From contig CANNTZ010000055.1 in assembly GCA_947522735.1 (NCBI GenBank), positions 1 to 16,707 of the forward strand: a DNA stretch of 16,707 nucleotides. The letters are read 5' to 3'. Made by a program: the position numbers and the translations under genes. Below are positions 14,619 to 16,707 of this stretch, one piece after another; position 1 is the stretch's first letter, and every line of letters begins with the position of its first letter. The stretch is from an uncultured Oscillospiraceae bacterium. GTDB lineage: Bacteria; Bacillota; Clostridia; Oscillospirales; Ruminococcaceae. The notes beneath the pieces were generated by a model. It saw nothing but the letters and a program-made list of their open reading frames with translations. It was not told where the DNA came from and searched no databases.

Positions 14619-14945
14619 ATGGATATAACCTATGACAAGCTTATACTTGCAGTCCTCGGCGGCGACGACGCCTCCGACACCGTCATGGATCTCAACGAGC
14701 ACGGCTTTTATGCGACGCTGCTCTCGTCCACCGGCGGTTTTCTAAAAAAGAAGAGCGTCACACTGATGATTGGCCTTGACAGCGCGGACCTCGACGAGGT
14801 GACCGCCATTATCCGCAAGCACGCCGGTAAACGCGCCGAGGTCACATATATCAATCCCGGCGACGCCAAGGCTGCGCCCGTCAAGGTGAATACCAACGGC
14901 TCGGTAGCGTTCGTGCTGAACGTGGACAAGAGCCTGAAATTCTAA
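14619..14945 (+). CDS. darA: Cyclic-di-AMP receptor-like PII-family protein (DarA/PstA)
   Basis: This is a 108-residue small cytoplasmic protein of the DUF970 family, trimeric PII-like proteins that bind cyclic-di-AMP. The layout matches DarA of Bacillus subtilis (109 residues). It has an N-terminal strand KLILAVL, then FYATLLSSTGGFL with the family signature TGGFL at 38-42. Next come the SVTLMIGLD strand, a helix (residues 57-69), a loop, and the closing VAFVLNVDKSLKF, which corresponds to the FVLPVD ending of DarA. CGGAGG gives a good ribosome binding site. Two differences stand out: the position equal to the Arg of the NFRAT motif is Tyr31, and the loop between about residues 75 and 90 is shorter than in DarA. 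Ligand binding may therefore differ. It has its own promoter and stands alone between nifJ and the blaI operon. Confidence 0.85.
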   Translation: MDITYDKLILAVLGGDDASDTVMDLNEHGFYATLLSSTGGFLKKKSVTLMIGLDSADLDEVTAIIRKHAGKRAEVTYINPGDAKAAPVKVNTNGSVAFVLNVDKSLKF

Positions 14946-15068
14946 GGCGCCGCCTGCTTTGTGGATGTGCATCCGGACGATACCGGCCTCGATACGGCGC
15001 TCGCCGCTCCGGCAGGAGTATCCCTCTCGCTCCACATGTATTGTGAAGAAAATATTAAATACACAGCT

Positions 15069-15138
15069 CAAAGGTTGACAATTGTTATCCTGCATGATAT
15101 ACTGATATCACAACAGGGATAACAATTGTCAACCTTTG
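15069..15138 (+). promoter_or_regulatory. blaI promoter inside a 22-bp inverted repeat (probable BlaI operators)
   Basis: The arm at 15069-15090 is the perfect reverse complement of 15117-15138, separated by 26 bases. Each arm contains a smaller dyad around CAATTG (GACAATTGTT and its mirror), as expected for a site bound by a dimeric repressor. The centres of the two dyads are 44 bp apart, about four helical turns. A promoter sits within it: TTGACA (15075-15080), 17-base spacer, TATACT (15098-15103). The left site covers the -35 and the right site lies just after the start of transcription. This is the usual logic of BlaI/MecI autoregulation, although the site sequence is not identical to the staphylococcal TACA/TGTA operator. 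Confidence 0.85.
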
Positions 15139-15174
15139 TTTACGGATACACTACATCGATGAAAGGACAAAACA

Positions 15175-15555
15175 ATGGCAAAAAACGGTATTCTCTCCGA
15201 GGGAGAATGGAAGCTTATGACGGCGCTCTGGAACGGCGCGCCAAAGACCGTTTCGCAGCTTGTCAGCGAGCTGCTCGACGAGACCGGCTGGAGCAAGGGC
15301 ACCGTGTTTATGATGCTCTCGCGGCTGTGCGAAAAGGGTGCGGTGCGTTTTGAGGAAGGGCGCTGCAAGCAGTATTTTCCCGTGCTCCAACGCGCGAACG
15401 CCGCAAAGCAGGAGACGGCGAGCTTTCTCTCGCGCGTCTACGGCGGCAGTCTGCGTCTGATGGTGTCCTCAATGGCGGATAACGCTGCGCTCACCCGCAA
15501 GGATATCGACGAGCTGTACGATATTCTGCGGCAGGCAGAGAAAAATGCCGAATAA
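15175..15555 (+). CDS. blaI: BlaI/MecI family transcriptional repressor
   Basis: This is a 126-residue winged-helix DNA-binding protein expected to repress its own operon until cleaved through the membrane sensor encoded next door. Residues about 6-70 carry the family pattern: LSEGEWKLMTALW, then PKTVSQLVSELLDETGWSKGTVFMMLSRLCEKGAVRFEEGR, which is the recognition helix region and wing. Residues about 75-123 form the C-terminal dimerisation helices. The length matches BlaI/MecI (about 123-128). AAAGGA (15162-15167) lies seven bases before the ATG. A 22-bp inverted repeat overlapping the promoter is the likely operator. The partner gene starts 37 bases after the stop. No beta-lactamase or penicillin-binding protein is visible in the window, so the regulated target is unknown. 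Confidence 0.92.
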   Translation: MAKNGILSEGEWKLMTALWNGAPKTVSQLVSELLDETGWSKGTVFMMLSRLCEKGAVRFEEGRCKQYFPVLQRANAAKQETASFLSRVYGGSLRLMVSSMADNAALTRKDIDELYDILRQAEKNAE

Positions 15556-15592
15556 CCCCATTTCAAAACAATCATCGAAAGGTGTGAAAACC

Positions 15593-16707
15593 GTGTTTGA
15601 ATTTTTTATAACCTCCTCGGCTCTCATCCTCGCCGTGCTGCTGATCCGGGCGGCGTGCCGAGCGCGCGTCAGCCGCGGGGGCGTCTACGCGCTGTGGCTG
15701 GCGGTGCTGATAAAGCTGCTGCTGCCTTTGCCGCTTATCGGGAGCGCCGTCAGCGTGATGAACCTCGTTCCGGATGCCCGCAGCTTAGCTGTCGAAAACG
15801 CTGAATATACATCAGAGTACGAACCGGCGCCGCAATATTTCTCCCCCTCCCCCGCTCCCTCAGGAGGCTATCTCGACGTCCCCACGACCGACGCAGCTTC
15901 CGCCGATTCCCTTCCGGAGCCGTCCATTCAAGCCGCTGCACCCGCCGAATTAGACGTCCGGCTTCTGCTCATCTGCGTATGGGCTCTTGGCAGCGCCGCG
16001 CTTGCTGCGACATTCACCGTGACGAATCTCCGCTTTCGGAGCCGCATATGCGCCGCACGCAGGCCGTTCGACGTGCCGGAGGCCGCCATGCACGGAATGA
16101 AAACGCCGGTATTCATCGTGCCCGGACTCTCCTCCCCATGTCTTTTCGGGCTGCTCCGCCCTGCGATCTATCTCACGCCGGAGTCGGTGCGCGACAGCTC
16201 CGCGCTGCGCTGCACACTTGCGCATGAGCTAAGCCACCGCCGCCACCTCGATCACGTCTGGTGCGCGCTGCGCTGCGTACTGTTGGCGGTCTGGTGGTGG
16301 CATCCGCTGGTCTGGGTGGCGGCGTATTTCTCCCGCATCGACGCCGAGTTTGCCTGCGACGAGAGTGCCATAAGGCTTCTTGGCGAGGAAAAACGTCTTG
16401 AATACAGCCGCACGCTCGTCGATATGGCGGCGCGCAGCGGCAAATATTCACCCGCGCTGCTGCTCTCCTCGACGCCGATGAACACCGGCAAGCACTCGCT
16501 GAAAAAGCGCATACTTGCCGCAGTCAAGCCCGGCATGACAGCCGCGTGGGCGGCAATAGCGCTGCTGCTCGTGATGCTGCTCTGCACCGCCTGCACCTTC
16601 ACCGGCGCAAAATCCGGCGGCTTCGAGGGTTATCTCACCGTCGAGTGCGCCGTTGAGAGCATATCCTCGGACAAGGGCGGCCAGACGGCGGCAATGCGGC
16701 TCAACGG
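15593..16707 (+). CDS. blaR1: BlaR1/MecR1-type M56 metallopeptidase sensor (3' end outside window)
   Basis: At least 371 residues are visible; the frame is still open at the window end. It is an integral-membrane zinc protease of the M56 family that would detect an outside signal and trigger inactivation of the BlaI-like repressor. The GTG at 15593 is chosen because AAAGG lies ten bases upstream; an in-frame GTG at 15584 sits too close to that site. Membrane segments are near residues 4-19, 31-57, 121-143, 222-246 and 315-335. The zinc site is HELSH at 211-215 with Glu252 (in DAEFACDES) as the likely third ligand, and Asp220 also follows in the conserved spacing. A Pro/Ser-rich extracellular stretch lies at about 60-118. 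The extracellular part after residue 335 (TFTGAKSGGFEGYLTV) does not yet show a penicillin-binding SxxK motif, so the inducer may not be a beta-lactam. The gene symbol is by family only. Confidence 0.88.
   Translation, partial: MFEFFITSSALILAVLLIRAACRARVSRGGVYALWLAVLIKLLLPLPLIGSAVSVMNLVPDARSLAVENAEYTSEYEPAPQYFSPSPAPSGGYLDVPTTDAASADSLPEPSIQAAAPAELDVRLLLICVWALGSAALAATFTVTNLRFRSRICAARRPFDVPEAAMHGMKTPVFIVPGLSSPCLFGLLRPAIYLTPESVRDSSALRCTLAHELSHRRHLDHVWCALRCVLLAVWWWHPLVWVAAYFSRIDAEFACDESAIRLLGEEKRLEYSRTLVDMAARSGKYSPALLLSSTPMNTGKHSLKKRILAAVKPGMTAAWAAIALLLVMLLCTACTFTGAKSGGFEGYLTVECAVESISSDKGGQTAAMRLN

Noticed and set aside
14946..15068. Extension of the cyclic-di-AMP receptor frame past its stop (about 58 more open codons)
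   Set aside because: The stop follows the normal C-terminus of the family, and the continued frame shows no recognisable domain and runs into the blaI operator. No start signal or other feature was found in this gap.

Overview
The window looks like the chromosome of an anaerobic, GC-rich member of the Bacillota, most likely a gut-type Clostridia (Oscillospirales or Christensenellales-like). This is inferred from strong AGGAGG-type ribosome binding sites, sigma-A promoters with 17-bp spacers, a pyruvate:ferredoxin oxidoreductase, a SleB-type cortex hydrolase, a BlaI/M56 pair and a DarA/PstA-type cyclic-di-AMP receptor. No exact species can be named from the sequence alone.

Region 1 (1-6880) is the 3' part of a carbohydrate ABC import locus of the LplB/LplC/LplA type. 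It has the last codons of one permease, a complete second permease, and three consecutive substrate-binding lipoproteins. The first two binding proteins are recent duplicates (about 87 percent identical in the mature part by manual comparison); the third is a more distant paralogue. No ATPase is present, as is usual for this family, which tends to use a shared MsmK/MsiK-type ATPase. The spaces between these genes hold a C11 tract, a 12-bp tandem repeat, and a hairpin whose whole right arm ends in a G16 run. A strong terminator closes the locus.

Region 2 (6900-8310) has a gene with a consensus promoter whose product is two L-rhamnose-mutarotase-like (RhaM, DUF718) halves fused together. Only the second half keeps the expected Tyr/His motif. 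Converging on it from the minus strand is a two-gene operon of a short peptide deformylase and a GNAT acetyltransferase. The adjacent sugar importer and RhaM-like protein suggest use of rhamnose-containing plant glycans such as rhamnogalacturonan pieces, but this is inference.

Region 3 (8868-10660) has a secreted SleB-like hydrolase with a peptidoglycan-binding domain, followed by about 1.1 kb without a convincing gene. This stretch is a mosaic of dispersed and tandem palindromic modules, including an 81-bp tandem unit. Conserved framework words flank hairpin slots whose stems change sequence while staying base-paired. It is the most unusual part of the window.

Region 4 (10665-14498) is nifJ (pyruvate:ferredoxin/flavodoxin oxidoreductase, 1194 residues) with its own promoter, a leader of about 160 nt and a strong terminator. 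Region 5 (14539-16707) has a cyclic-di-AMP receptor-like gene with its own promoter, then a blaI-like repressor and the start of a blaR1-like M56 metallopeptidase sensor. The blaI promoter lies inside a 22-bp inverted repeat that is probably the autoregulatory operator.
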